From Acidaminococcus sp. (GTDB lineage: Bacteria; Bacillota; Negativicutes; Acidaminococcales; Acidaminococcaceae), in NCBI GenBank assembly GCA_022482815.1, contig JAKVOM010000001.1:2810946-2874945 (forward strand): a stretch of DNA of 64,000 bases, in the 5' to 3' direction. This document shows positions 17,258-27,014 of the stretch, piece by piece (positions within the stretch are counted from its first letter, which is position 1; each line of letters starts with the position of its first letter). The position numbers and the translations under genes were made by a program. Below the pieces are notes generated by a model. The model was not told where the DNA came from and made no database searches. It worked only from the letters and a program-made list of their open reading frames with translations.

Positions 17258-19762
17258 TTAAAAATGCCACTGGAATCCGGCGTTAAAGGACCAGCCTTTG
17301 ACATCGGAGCCAAACGTTCTTTCTGCATCAAGGGACAGGGATGTCTGGTCACTAAGCCTGCATACTGTCCCTATACCGATATCATACCATGTACCGCGTC
17401 CTTTTACATCATAATTGACACGGTGCCCCATACGGTCCGTCAGAGACACATCCTGTCCACCAGCTCATTCATGCAGCGCATCCGCTTTGAAATAGACCTG
17501 ACGGTAGGCATTTTCCTGCCCCAGCCGAAACCCGAGACGGCCTATCAGACTGTGGGTTCCATCTATCTGGCCGCGGTATCCGTTTTCCGTACGGTAGTCC
17601 GCACTGCCAAGTTTGGCGTACTGCAGCTGAACCTGAGGTTCAAAGAAGCTGCCGTTTTTCAAGTCAAAAGGATGCCCGTATTCGGCACTTACAGCAGCCA
17701 TATGATTATCATATTCCCCGGAAAGATGCCGTCCGTCATCCCGATAGGCTTTGAAATCGTGGTTCAATTTGCCGCAGCGGGCCACCAGATCCACATAGGA
17801 ACCGGCATCATCCAGGCGAATCGTATCATATAAAAGAACTTCACGCCGCCGGTTTTCACCATATCCGCCATGACCATCCAGGGTATAGTTTCCTTTTTTG
17901 TAGTCATAGGCCAGACCGAGACGGTGATGACCGCCGTCAAGCAGGTAATCGTACCCAATCTGTCCCATTGTGGAAGTGCCGTCAGTCAAATCATCCCGTT
18001 CGCTGCTGCTTCGTTCCAGACGGACCCAGAGGCCGTCTTTCCTCTCATCCAGATACTGGGCCTTCCCCTGCCGCTTATTCAGCCGGTCCATATCAAGAGC
18101 AAAATCATAGGCTCCGACAGCGGTTTTTGCCAACCGATGAACAACAGGTTTTACGGTATGTGTTGTACCATAAAGATACCAGTTCGTCCCGCCCGCAAAA
18201 GTCTCGTCCAATTTGGATAAAAAGCCCTGAAACCAAGAAGATGATTTAGTGTCCCCCGGATTACCGCTGCCGCCGACCTTACTGTTATAGATTGTATTCT
18301 CGCTGTCGTCGGCGCTGTAAGTACTCGTTCCTACAAGCGCCTGATAATCATACAGACTGTCATCAAAGGAAGGCGTGTCATAAACAAAGGAAACTCCGGA
18401 CGCATTCGCTGCCGTTGTAGCAAAACGCAGCGTATTCGTACCGGAAAGCTGCGTGAGGTTTTCCTCCGAAAGCGGTGCGGAAATATGATGCGTACCGGGC
18501 TGCGTGGAATTTTCCACATAAATCATATCGCTGTCTTTTTTGTCCTGCACATTAAGATCCATCTTGAATACGCCGTTATCGCCGCGAAGATCCCCGATGG
18601 TGACAAAATCATGCTTGATTTCCTTAAGTTTGGGATAGACATCGGTCAAGCCCTCTACAGAAGAAAGTTTCTGCTGAATATCCGCATCCTGAAGATTTAC
18701 AATCCCCCCATCTTCCAGGGTAATCGCAGAAATATACTTGGCCCGAGCCACAGGCATCGTCTGAAGTCCAAAGAAGGGCACCCTCTTTTCATAATAACAG
18801 TCATCTCCGAAATAAAACCATTCGGCTCCGTTGCGGAACGTAAAGTCAAGAGTTCCCAGTTGTTTCAAACCAGTAAGAAGACCAATAAAGCCCTCCTTCC
18901 AGAATGGCACATAATTTTGTTCATCGCCCCACCAGTACGAATCAGTTCCGTCAAAAACGGCTGTTACGGTACCGCCGTCAGCCAGCTTCAAGCCGCCCGG
19001 AGCATCAATAAAGCTTATATTGCCGACAACCTTATTTTCTTTGCTTTGTAACGTAATCGTACTCGCTCCCTTGGCCGTAATGGCATCGGGATTGCTTGCA
19101 ATGGCATAGAGTTCTGTCGTGTCTCCATTTACCGTAATCGAGGCGCCGTTATTGGCATAGAGCACATTGGCACCGCTTGTCTCCCCTGTCACTTCTTCCG
19201 TCATTCGGTTATATAGGTACAGGTTTCCGTTTACGGTCACATTCGTATTTTTGCCGAAAGCTGTTATGAGCGACATCGAGCTGTCAGCTTTCTTCATTGT
19301 ATTTTTCATCGTAAGGTCACCGGCAACCGTAAGAGCAGTCGCTGCCGTTCCGGATGAACTGCCAACGATAAGCAGATTGCCTGAATTTGTGCTGACTTCC
19401 GTATTATCCACATCATACGTAAGATTGCCGTTTACAGCTACTTTGCCGCGAATGCCATTTCCGCCATCCAAAAGATTCTTCCCTGCCACGTCAACGTTTC
19501 CGTTGACAACGGTTTCTCCGCCTGTAACTGCAAAAAGCACCAGTGTTGACGCTTCATTGGTAAGATGCAGCGTATTATCCGAATTCTTGATATCATATGT
19601 CCCCGCTGCCGCAATCACAGTTTTACCTGCAGGCACGGAAAGTATTCCTTCTTCGGTGTATTCACCGGGAGCAAGCGGCAGCGAAGCTGCCAGAACAGGA
19701 ACCGGTGCTGCAGCCGATAATGCCAGCGCAAGTAAGATTCGAGCAGCGAGATTTTTTCTCAT
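17258..19762 (-). pseudogene. Autotransporter with an in-frame TGA 68 codons before its C-terminus
   Basis: The start at 19762 has AAAGGAAAG 6 bases upstream and gives a signal peptide (MRKNLAARILLALALSAAAP, cleavage near residue 25). The passenger is rich in short repeated strands (NVTVNGNLYLY, ITVNGDTTEL), as in beta-helical adhesins. A C-terminal beta-barrel begins near residue 560. At 17465-17467 a TGA follows ...FKADALHE. The same frame then continues for 68 codons (AGGQDVSLTDRMGHRVNYD...) to NAGFQWHF, a canonical outer-membrane barrel end with terminal Phe. As written, the 765-aa product lacks the last strands and would not insert. It may be a recent nonsense mutation, a sequence error or, less likely, readthrough. 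The locus shows that the host has an outer membrane. Confidence 0.8.
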
Positions 19763-20029
19763 CGCACACTTTCCTTTCATCACAAAGTAATTTCAGTTGA
19801 TTTGAATCTATTAATAATAATTATTGTATCATATAAAGATGCATTTCTTAAATAAAGTTAACAGTAAATTTATTTAGAGTAAAAAGAAATATCGGTACCA
19901 TCGTGAGGGAATTACCTTGACTAATTTTTACAGGCTGACAGCAGCGTGCAGCTAGCTCCCGTTAATAAGAAAAAATGCACAATCAACGGCTTGCGACAGT
20001 ACGGCAGACCACATCTGTCAATACCAAAA

Positions 20030-20055
20030 AAGACCGCTGCCGAAGCAGTGGTCTT
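20030..20055 (-). terminator. Second terminator after the tRNA-Leu pair
   Basis: A perfect 11-bp stem (20030-20040, 20045-20055) with a CGAA/TTCG tetraloop, and a T run on the minus strand. Confidence 0.75.
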
Positions 20056-20064
20056 ATAAAATCA

Positions 20065-20091
20065 AAAAACCGCCGGGATATTTCCCGACGG
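20065..20091 (-). terminator. First terminator after the tRNA-Leu pair
   Basis: A 9-bp stem (20070-20078 with 20083-20091, one G-U) followed on the minus strand by TTTTTT, 17 bases after the CCA of the downstream tRNA. Confidence 0.75.
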
Positions 20092-20107
20092 CTCAATTCA
20101 CATGTTA

Positions 20108-20193
20108 TGGTGCGGTTGGGGGGACTTGAACCCCCATGAGGTTGCCCTCACCAGCCCCTCAAGCTGACGCGTCTGCCATTCCGCCACAACCGC
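20108..20193 (-). tRNA. tRNA-Leu (GAG)
   Basis: 86 nt including an encoded CCA (20108-20110). The acceptor stem GCGGTTG pairs with CAACCGC, there is a long class-II variable arm, the T-loop is GTTCAAGTC, and the anticodon loop TTGAGGG gives anticodon GAG. It reads CUC and CUU codons. Confidence 0.95.
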
Positions 20194-20231
20194 ATGTATA
20201 TCAATTCTGTGAAGTTTTATGGACAAAAAAA

Positions 20232-20318
20232 TGGTGCGGCCAAGAGGAATTGAACCTCCACGGGGTTGCCCCCACTAGCTCCTGAAGCTAGCGCGTCTGC
20301 CAGTTCCGCCATGGCCGC
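20232..20318 (-). tRNA. tRNA-Leu (CAG)
   Basis: 87 nt with encoded CCA (20232-20234). The acceptor stem GCGGCCA pairs with TGGCCGC, the variable arm is long, the T-loop is GTTCAATTC, and the anticodon loop TTCAGGA between CTAGC and GCTAG gives CAG. It reads CUG and lies 38 bases upstream of the GAG isoacceptor, so the two are probably one transcript. Confidence 0.95.
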
Positions 20319-20376
20319 GTTGTCATCAACAACAATGCTATTCTAGCACAGTGAAAATTCGGAGTCAACCCTTTTT

Positions 20377-20976
20377 TTAAATATTTTTAAAAGAGTTTTT
20401 ATATAACCGCTCATAACTTTCCCTGTCGTTTAATACTTTGCGGACATAATTTCTTGTATCGTCAAAGGGAATCTGCGAAATATCGCTGAAGTCAAATCCC
20501 CATCCATATTCTTCCATCCAATCCTTTACAACACCGCGCCCGGCATTGTAAGCAGCCAGCATAAGAATTTCATTGCTGTGAAACTCTTCTTCCAGCTCTT
20601 TCAGGTACCAGCAGCCAAACTTGATATTCAGCTCCGGCAGATTCAGCATCTTCGCTTTAAAATTAGGAAAATCCGTTGATTTGGCAATCCACGCCCCTGT
20701 TTCGGGCATGATCTGCATGAGTCCCAAGGCCCCCGTTTTGGACTCTGCGTCCGGTTTAAAACCACTTTCGTTTTTAATCACGGCAACCGCCAAAAAAGGA
20801 TCTACGCGATACTGGGCACTATACTGATGGATTTCCTTCGCATAGGGCCACGTATACACAAATCGCTTCTGAGCAAAATCCGTGCGCCAGAACAAGTAGC
20901 CGGCAACACAAAGTATAAGCAAAACGAAAATAAAGGGCAGGCAACCAGAACGTTTTTTCTGCTGTCTCTTTGTCAC
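20377..20976 (-). CDS. Membrane-anchored lytic transglycosylase (SLT domain)
   Basis: About 199 aa: a basic N-terminus, one membrane segment (roughly residues 13-29), then a goose-lysozyme-like SLT domain. The catalytic Glu is in VIKNESGFKPDAES, followed by GALGLMQIMPETG and AYNAGRGVV. It cleaves peptidoglycan to 1,6-anhydro ends in the periplasm. The start is a GTG with GAGGG about 6 bases upstream. It lies between the tRNA pair and coaE as a single gene. Confidence 0.9.
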   Translation of the reverse strand: MTKRQQKKRSGCLPFIFVLLILCVAGYLFWRTDFAQKRFVYTWPYAKEIHQYSAQYRVDPFLAVAVIKNESGFKPDAESKTGALGLMQIMPETGAWIAKSTDFPNFKAKMLNLPELNIKFGCWYLKELEEEFHSNEILMLAAYNAGRGVVKDWMEEYGWGFDFSDISQIPFDDTRNYVRKVLNDRESYERLYKNSFKNI

Positions 20977-21143
20977 TTCTATCCCTCACTGTATATAGTC
21001 AACGCTCTGAAAAAATCAGAGCCAATCATTTCTATTCACTCTTTCATCTATTCTAACAAAAAATAGGAGCCTGTGACAACTTCCTTCTTTTGTTTTCAAG
21101 ATATTCACAAAAATTCTCTGTATCATACTACATAATTAGAGAT

Positions 21144-21169
21144 TTGTCCACTGCAGCTGCAGTGGACAA
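21144..21169. repeat. Perfect 26-bp palindrome
   Basis: TTGTCCACTGCAG is followed directly by its exact reverse complement CTGCAGTGGACAA, with no spacer. It lies in the gap between the SLT gene and coaE, just upstream of a fragment of the dispersed repeat. It could be a site for a dimeric DNA-binding protein or a cruciform; no T run follows. Confidence 0.85.
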
Positions 21170-21218
21170 TGGTAAACCTAAGACAGTTAGCTAAAGGACG
21201 CTTTCAGCGTTTTATCTG

Positions 21219-21300
21219 AAGTTCAAACACCGTTTTTATCAATTCACAGCAAAATCACTAAAGCAGTTTTGCTTTCTACGATGCGGCCAGTGACGTGCGC
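21219..21300. repeat. Dispersed repeat fragment, copy J
   Basis: Contains AAGTTCAAAC, the AGCAAAATC...GTTTTGCT hairpin block and a GCGGCCAGTGACGTGCG GC-rich block found in the longer copies, in inverted orientation relative to copy A. The terminal TGTGAAA hairpin is missing. It lies immediately past coaE. Confidence 0.5.
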
Positions 21301-21317
21301 TCTAGAGGTCAGCGTCT

Positions 21318-21902
21318 TTACACCAGTCGTGCCAGAGCCTTATCGACCTGGCGATACAGCTCCTCCAGCGTACCGCTGTTATCGATCACTACCTGCGCAT
21401 GCTTTTTCTTTTCGGAAAGCGGCATCTGGTGCTTCATCCGTGTTATGACTTCTTCCCTTGTCATCGGGGAACGGGCCATGGCGCGGCGAATCTGTTCTTC
21501 TTCGGGGATATAGACTACCCATACTTCGTCCACGTACTTGTCCCAGCCGCCTTCCAGAAGAAGCGGTGCGTCAATGACAGCTACCGGATCTTTTCCATGT
21601 TCTGCCAGAAACTGGTCACGAAGTTCAGAAATGGAAGTGCGTACCAAATGATTCAATACATCCAGTTTTTCAGGATTGGAGAAAACGAGAGACGCAACCT
21701 GGCGGCGGTCCATTCTTCCGTCCGGGGTCAGGATACCCGGACCAAATGCCTGTATCACCGCGTTCAGACAGGGCGTTCCGGGCTCTACTACATCATGGCA
21801 GGCCTGGTCCGAATCAAAAATCGGGATTCCCTTCGTCCGCAGGTAGCTGCTCACCGTACTTTTTCCCGAGGCAATGCCCCCCGTCAATCCGATTATCGTC
21901 AT
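21318..21902 (-). CDS. coaE: Dephospho-CoA kinase
   Basis: Last step of coenzyme A synthesis, phosphorylating the ribose 3'-OH of dephospho-CoA. It is 194 aa with the Walker A loop GLTGGIASGKST at the N-terminus, DSDQACHDVV, and the VIDAPLLLEGG and VWVVYIPEEEQIRR segments. It follows mutM by 8 bases, in a polA-mutM-coaE order common in Firmicutes. Confidence 0.95.
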   Translation of the reverse strand: MTIIGLTGGIASGKSTVSSYLRTKGIPIFDSDQACHDVVEPGTPCLNAVIQAFGPGILTPDGRMDRRQVASLVFSNPEKLDVLNHLVRTSISELRDQFLAEHGKDPVAVIDAPLLLEGGWDKYVDEVWVVYIPEEEQIRRAMARSPMTREEVITRMKHQMPLSEKKKHAQVVIDNSGTLEELYRQVDKALARLV

Positions 21903-21910
21903 ATCATCAC

Positions 21911-22732
21911 CTACTTCTGGCAGTGCGGGCAGAACACGCTGCCCCGGCCGCCGACTTTAATTTGTTTCAAAGGCATACCGCAGCGTTTACACGGTTCGCC
22001 CTTGCGATGATACACATTGAGATACAAAAGATTGTCTCCCATATGTCCATCCGCATCCTGATAATTACGGAACGTTGTCCCATGATGCCGAAGTCCCTGG
22101 GCAATCACACGGTTGATGGCTTCCACCAGAACAGGCCAATCCTTCTTTCTCATACGGTTCACGCGCTTCTGCGGGCGCAGCCCTGCTTCAAAAAGAGCTT
22201 CGTCCGCGTAAATGTTGCCCAGTCCCGCAATGACGCTCTGGTCCAGAATAAAGGATTTCAGCTGACACGTCTTATGAGCAGCTTTCTCCCGCAGGTAATC
22301 CGCCGTCAGTGCTTCCGAGAGCGGTTCCGGTCCCAAAGCGGCATATCCAGGATCCGGGGTCTCGCCGGGATGGTACAGTCCTACCGTGCCAAACTTACGG
22401 ATGTCACTCATCCACAAGTCTTCATCCCCGGAAAGAACCATGCCCCAGCGCGTATAAGGCGGTTTTTCACTGCCCTTGGCAGCGGCGAGAAGCGCTCCTG
22501 TCATGCGCAGATGAATCAGAAGATAATCGCCTGACTGCAAATTAACGCGCAGATACTTTCCGGTACGCCCCACGCTCACAATGGTCTGCCCTGCTGCCTC
22601 TTGGCAAAACACCTCAGGCCCCGGGTGTTTTACCATTTTGGGGACGTAGATTTCCACCTTTTCAATTTTCTTTCCTATTATATGGCGCTCCAGCGAGAGC
22701 CTTACTTGTTCAACTTCCGGAAGTTCCGGCAC
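21911..22732 (-). CDS. mutM: Formamidopyrimidine-DNA glycosylase
   Basis: Removes 8-oxoguanine and related lesions and nicks the strand. The catalytic N-terminal Pro and Glu appear as PELPEVEQV directly after the initiator, so the start must be the GTG at 22732 (a longer frame from 22789 would block the Pro nucleophile). It is about 273 aa and ends in the zinc finger CKRCGMPL...CPHCQK. It lies 22 bases after polA, which fills repaired gaps. Confidence 0.95.
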   Translation of the reverse strand: MPELPEVEQVRLSLERHIIGKKIEKVEIYVPKMVKHPGPEVFCQEAAGQTIVSVGRTGKYLRVNLQSGDYLLIHLRMTGALLAAAKGSEKPPYTRWGMVLSGDEDLWMSDIRKFGTVGLYHPGETPDPGYAALGPEPLSEALTADYLREKAAHKTCQLKSFILDQSVIAGLGNIYADEALFEAGLRPQKRVNRMRKKDWPVLVEAINRVIAQGLRHHGTTFRNYQDADGHMGDNLLYLNVYHRKGEPCKRCGMPLKQIKVGGRGSVFCPHCQK

Positions 22733-22754
22733 TTCCTTCACCCCGCTTATGCAA

Positions 22755-25379
22755 TCATTTTGCTTCTGCCCACGTTTTTCCGACGGCAATATCGGCGACT
22801 AGCGGTACAGAAAGCTTTACGGCATTTTCCATGGCTCCCTTTACGATGGCGCTGACCTTTTCTTGTTCTTCCGCCGGTACTTCAAGCACGAGTTCATCGT
22901 GTATCTGAAGAAGCACCCGGCTCTTCACACCGGCAGCCTTCAGTTCATCGCGGACATGGAGCATGGCAATCTTGATGATATCGGCCGCTGTCCCCTGAAT
23001 CGGAGTGTTAATAGCCGTCCGTTCTGCGAAATTATGCAGATTATGATTAGCGGAATTGATATCAGGCAGGTAACGACGTCTGCCAAAAAGCGTCTCCACA
23101 TAACCTTGTTTCTGCGCCTTCTCTATCTCCCGTTTCATATAGGCCTTCACACCGGTGTAGCGGGCAAAATAACTGTTGATGTAGAGTTTAGCTTCATCTC
23201 GCGACACGCCAAGACGACTGCCGAGCCCATAATCGCTGATACCATAAATGATACCAAAGTTGACGGTCTTTGCTTTTCTTCTCATTGCAGGCGTCACATT
23301 TTCAAGAGGCACACCAAAAATTTCCGAAGCCGTGCGGGCGTGAATATCCTGTCCATGCTTAAAGGCGTCGATAAGAACTTCATCCTGGGACACACTTGCC
23401 ATCACGCGCAGTTCCACCTGGGAATAGTCGCAGGACATCAGCATATCATAGCCTTCTCCCGGCACAAACATTTTGCGCATCTGCCGGCCGACTTTCGTCC
23501 GCGTCGGAATGTTCTGCAGGTTCGGGTCCGTACTGGAAAGCCGCCCTGTCACTGTAGCCATCTGATTGAAATGGGTATGAATCCGCCCCGTAACGGGATT
23601 AATCAGAGGATGCAGGGCAACAAGGTACGTTGAAAGCAGCTTGGAAAGCTGCCGGTATTCAAGAATTGCTTCAACAATGGGATGTGTTTCCCTGAGCTGT
23701 TCTAACGCGGATACATTAGTCGAATATCCGCCACTCTTCGTCTTTTTCGCATCTCTAGGGATAGGAAGCCCCAATTTTCCATAAAGAAGGTCGCTGAGCT
23801 GTTTAGGAGAATTGAGGTTGATGTCCTCGCCTGCGAGCTCTTTGGCCTCGGCCTCAATCTCGCTCACGGCAGCGCTCATGCTCTTTGTGACTTCTTCAAG
23901 CATGTCCTTATCGACAGTAATCCCCGTAAATTCCATTTCTGCCAGGACTTCCGTCAGCGGCAGCTCAATCTCACGGTAGAGTTTCGTCAGTTTCCGTTCT
24001 TCCAGTCTTTCAGTCAGTACCGGAACAAGTTCCTTCACATCCTGGGCATTGCCGCCATTAGAGGGCTGAAGGTACGTTTCGCTGATAGTTTTGAGGTCAT
24101 AATGAGTAGAGCCGGGGTCATAGAGATACGCGGCCAGGGCAGGGTCTTCCTGAACCCCGCGAAGTTCGCGCTTCTGGCCCATCATATATTTGTAAAGTTC
24201 CTTCGGGTCGGCAATGGCCTTCGGAATTGCGGCGTTTTCAAGGAAGCCGAGCAGTGCCTCCTTGCCGGCCAGCTCGGGATGGCATTCATAGCATTGATGA
24301 TCCCATACAATATCGAGTTCGGAGAGCTTCATCACAGGCAGGGGGCCCTCAACTTTGTAGGTCAGTGCCACAGGTTCCTTTGCAGCGGCAAGCTGCTCCG
24401 CCAGATGCTCCGCCTCACGCGTGTCGCTGATGATCACTTTTTTCAGTTCCGGTTTCACGGCAGGTTCTGCAAAAAGACTCATGGGATCATCATTATCCGA
24501 GCCCGATTCCATTCCCAGGACGGGCACGAAACGTTTCCACATATTCTTGAATTCCAGGTCATCCATCAGCTGCCGCCCCCGGTCACTCATACCTTTGAGG
24601 CGATAGTTATCGAGCGTCGTGTCTACCGGTGCTGTGAGGCAGATTGTGGCCAGATCCTTGGAAAGAAGTGCCTTATCTTTATTGGCAGTCAGTTTTTCCT
24701 TAAGGCTTTTTCCCTTGACTTCATCAATATGATCCAGCACATTCTCCACGCTTTGATACTGAAGAATCAGCTTCATTGCCGTTTTAGGGCCTACGCCGGG
24801 CACGCCGGGAATATTATCACTCGTATCCCCCATGAGCCCCTTCAAGTCAATAATCTGTTTGGGAACAAGGCCGCTGTATTCCTCGCCAAAAGCCTTTTCG
24901 TCATAGTCAGCAATCTGGGTAATCCCCTTTTTGGTGAAGTAGACGTGAACATTATCCTTAATCAGCTGGAATTCATCGCGGTCACCGGTCACGATAATGA
25001 CGTCTGTCGTTTCCGGAGCTGCCTGCGACAGGGTTCCGATGATATCATCGGCTTCGTAATTGTCCAGCTCCAGCGTGGTAATTCCCATTGCCGAGAGCAG
25101 GTCAATGGCAAGAGGAAATTGTTCCTTCAATTCGGGCGGCGTTTCACTCCGCTGCCCTTTGTAATCCGCGAATTTTTCCGTGCGGAAGCTCTTTCTCGAT
25201 TTATCAAAAGCAACAACCATATATGCAGGCTGCTCTTCGGTTAGTAACTTAAGAAGCATATTGCACAAGCCATAAACGGCGCCTGTGTTAATTCCTTTAT
25301 GATTGGTAAATGAAGGCAGCGCAAAAAACGCCCGGTGAATCAGGCTGCTGCCGTCAATGATCAAGAATTTTTCTCTCAT
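22755..25379 (-). CDS. polA: DNA polymerase I
   Basis: About 874 aa. The 5'-3' exonuclease domain occupies roughly residues 1-290 (LIIDGSSLIHRAFFA; HhH at GVPGVGPKTA). The middle domain lacks the acidic DxE of an active proofreader (PVALTYKVEG where VAFDTET would be expected), as in Bacillus Pol I. The polymerase domain has DYSQVELR, RRKAKTVNFGIIYG (O helix) and IHDELVLEV. AAAGGGG lies 6 bases before the ATG at 25379; the longer frame lacks family similarity. It fills gaps and removes RNA primers, and heads the polA-mutM-coaE unit. Confidence 0.95.
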   Translation of the reverse strand: MREKFLIIDGSSLIHRAFFALPSFTNHKGINTGAVYGLCNMLLKLLTEEQPAYMVVAFDKSRKSFRTEKFADYKGQRSETPPELKEQFPLAIDLLSAMGITTLELDNYEADDIIGTLSQAAPETTDVIIVTGDRDEFQLIKDNVHVYFTKKGITQIADYDEKAFGEEYSGLVPKQIIDLKGLMGDTSDNIPGVPGVGPKTAMKLILQYQSVENVLDHIDEVKGKSLKEKLTANKDKALLSKDLATICLTAPVDTTLDNYRLKGMSDRGRQLMDDLEFKNMWKRFVPVLGMESGSDNDDPMSLFAEPAVKPELKKVIISDTREAEHLAEQLAAAKEPVALTYKVEGPLPVMKLSELDIVWDHQCYECHPELAGKEALLGFLENAAIPKAIADPKELYKYMMGQKRELRGVQEDPALAAYLYDPGSTHYDLKTISETYLQPSNGGNAQDVKELVPVLTERLEERKLTKLYREIELPLTEVLAEMEFTGITVDKDMLEEVTKSMSAAVSEIEAEAKELAGEDINLNSPKQLSDLLYGKLGLPIPRDAKKTKSGGYSTNVSALEQLRETHPIVEAILEYRQLSKLLSTYLVALHPLINPVTGRIHTHFNQMATVTGRLSSTDPNLQNIPTRTKVGRQMRKMFVPGEGYDMLMSCDYSQVELRVMASVSQDEVLIDAFKHGQDIHARTASEIFGVPLENVTPAMRRKAKTVNFGIIYGISDYGLGSRLGVSRDEAKLYINSYFARYTGVKAYMKREIEKAQKQGYVETLFGRRRYLPDINSANHNLHNFAERTAINTPIQGTAADIIKIAMLHVRDELKAAGVKSRVLLQIHDELVLEVPAEEQEKVSAIVKGAMENAVKLSVPLVADIAVGKTWAEAK

Positions 25380-25816
25380 AAGAAACCCCTTTCTGCATGA
25401 TTTCTTACCTATTATATCATCTTTATCTTTATTTTCGGGGAAGAAAGTACCACCCGGCATCAGACTTTCAGGTTAAGTTCATCCTGCATTAGTCAAAGTT
25501 TCATTATTTACAGAACTGTCTGAATTTTTCTTTTTGTTATTTCTTGTTTATGCATTTGGCATGTGCATTTGTCTTTTTCCAAAAAGACTTTTTAAAATTT
25601 ATTATTCTGCTGCAATTCCGCCACGGGTAGTAATTTTTTATTAAATTTGTCGATTTTTTAACATTTTTTGTATTTTCCGTTACAGATTCAAGGTAAACTT
25701 TTGTAAAATCTTGACGATTGTACAGCAAGGTGATAGAGTATATTCACTATATTTAATGAGGGTGTAGACACAGTGTGTGTACATAAGTCCCGTATATATC
25801 AGGAGGTTGTCAAATT
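25380..25816. other. Divergent intergenic region polA / aminotransferase
   Basis: 437 bases, AT-rich, with no credible gene. A TATAAT reading toward polA lies near 25415-25420, and the promoter of the aminotransferase is listed separately. No riboswitch or terminator pattern was recognised. Confidence 0.6.
25711..25739 (+). promoter_or_regulatory. Promoter of the aminotransferase gene
   Basis: TTGACG (25711-25716), 17-base spacer, TAGAGT (25734-25739). Another TATATT overlaps just downstream. The leader is about 70 nt. Confidence 0.5.
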
Positions 25817-27010
25817 ATGGAGTATCGTTTAGCCAATCGAATGAAAGGTATGCAGGCTTCTGCCGTAAGAGAAATTCTTAAAGTTACTCAACGTCCGGAA
25901 GTCATTTCTTTTGCCGGCGGTCTGCCTGCCCCTGAACTTTTCCCTGTAGATGAAATTGCCAAAGTCAGTCAGGAAGTCTGCGCTAAAGAAGGCCGCAAAG
26001 TCCTGCAGTATTCCACGACTGAAGGCCGTCCCACCCTGCGCCAGAAGATTGCTGACCGCATGAACCGCATTTATAAATCTTCCCTGACCAAGGACAACAT
26101 TCTGATTACCACCGGTTCCCAGCAGAACCTTGATATGGCCGGTAAAGTTTTTCTGAACCCGGGCGATTACGTCCTGATGGAAGCTCCGACCTATCTGGCT
26201 GCTATCAACGCTTTCAAAGCTTATGAATGCCAGTTCAAGGAAGTACCGACCGATGATAAAGGCATGATTCCGGAAGAACTCGATAAGATTCTGGCTTCCA
26301 CGCCGAATGCAAAACTGATTTACGTCATCACCGACTTCCAGAACCCGACCGGTATCTGCTGGAGCCTGGAACGCCGTAAACAGTTCATGGAAGTTGTAAA
26401 GAAATATGACGTAGCTGTACTGGAAGATAACCCTTACGGTGAACTGCGTTATGAAGGCACTACGCTGCCGTCCCTGCTCAGCATGGATAAGCGCGGTCAG
26501 GTCATGGGCATGGGCACTTTCTCCAAGACCTTCTGCCCTGGACTGCGTGTTGGCTGGCTGTCTGCCGATCCGAAGATCATGACCGAATTTGTCAAAGTAA
26601 AACAAAGTGCTGACCTGCACTCCTCTGCTTTTGACCAGGCCATCATTGATTATTACATGGATGAATTCAGCCTGGATGACCATGTAAAGCAAATCAACGA
26701 CCTGTACAGACATCGCCGTGATGTCATCATCAAGGCTATGGAAAAAGAATTCACTGACGGCACCACCTGGACCCATCCTGAAGGCGGCCTGTTCCTGTGG
26801 CTGACCTTCCCGAAAGGTGTAAGTGCACGCAAGGTATTCGATAAGTGCATCGAACAGAACGTTGCCGGTGTACTGGGCGAATTCTTCTATCCGACCCAGA
26901 AGACCGACTCTCATATGAGAATCAACTTCTCCAACATGCCGGATGACCGCATCGAAGAAGGTATCCGCCGCATGGGCAAGGCTCTGAGAGAAGTTGCCGC
27001 AGGTAAGTAA
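25817..27010 (+). CDS. PLP-dependent class I aminotransferase
   Basis: 397 aa, fold type I. Motifs: FAGGLPAPELFP at residues 34-45, the ITTGSQQNLDM helix, DFQNPTG, and the PLP lysine in GTFSKTFCPGLRVGW. It resembles the LysN/ARO8/MocR-C group (2-aminoadipate, aromatic or broad 2-oxoglutarate-linked transaminases). Codon choice looks more biased than in most neighbours, suggesting high expression in an amino-acid fermenter (inference). AGGAGG lies 9 bases before the ATG. It is monocistronic with a strong terminator. Confidence 0.88.
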   Translation: MEYRLANRMKGMQASAVREILKVTQRPEVISFAGGLPAPELFPVDEIAKVSQEVCAKEGRKVLQYSTTEGRPTLRQKIADRMNRIYKSSLTKDNILITTGSQQNLDMAGKVFLNPGDYVLMEAPTYLAAINAFKAYECQFKEVPTDDKGMIPEELDKILASTPNAKLIYVITDFQNPTGICWSLERRKQFMEVVKKYDVAVLEDNPYGELRYEGTTLPSLLSMDKRGQVMGMGTFSKTFCPGLRVGWLSADPKIMTEFVKVKQSADLHSSAFDQAIIDYYMDEFSLDDHVKQINDLYRHRRDVIIKAMEKEFTDGTTWTHPEGGLFLWLTFPKGVSARKVFDKCIEQNVAGVLGEFFYPTQKTDSHMRINFSNMPDDRIEEGIRRMGKALREVAAGK

Positions 27011-27014
27011 AAAT

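Noticed and set aside
17255-17470. Frameshift explanation for the split autotransporter
   Set aside because: The two parts are in the same reading frame; only the TGA separates them.
17440-17480. Selenocysteine at the autotransporter TGA
   Set aside because: Sec in an outer-membrane barrel is not expected and no clear SECIS-like hairpin directly follows the TGA; nonsense or error is simpler.
20101-20320. tRNA pair as an integration site of a mobile element
   Set aside because: No integrase and no repeated tRNA 3' fragment was seen nearby.
24102-25244. 380-codon frame antisense to polA
   Set aside because: It is the mirror of a well-supported gene; such long antisense frames recur opposite argG, prfA, pgi and prs as a result of codon bias.
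25537-25728. 63-codon minus-strand frame between polA and the aminotransferase gene
   Set aside because: Lys/Asn-rich translation of AT-rich promoter DNA, without a ribosome site or family likeness.
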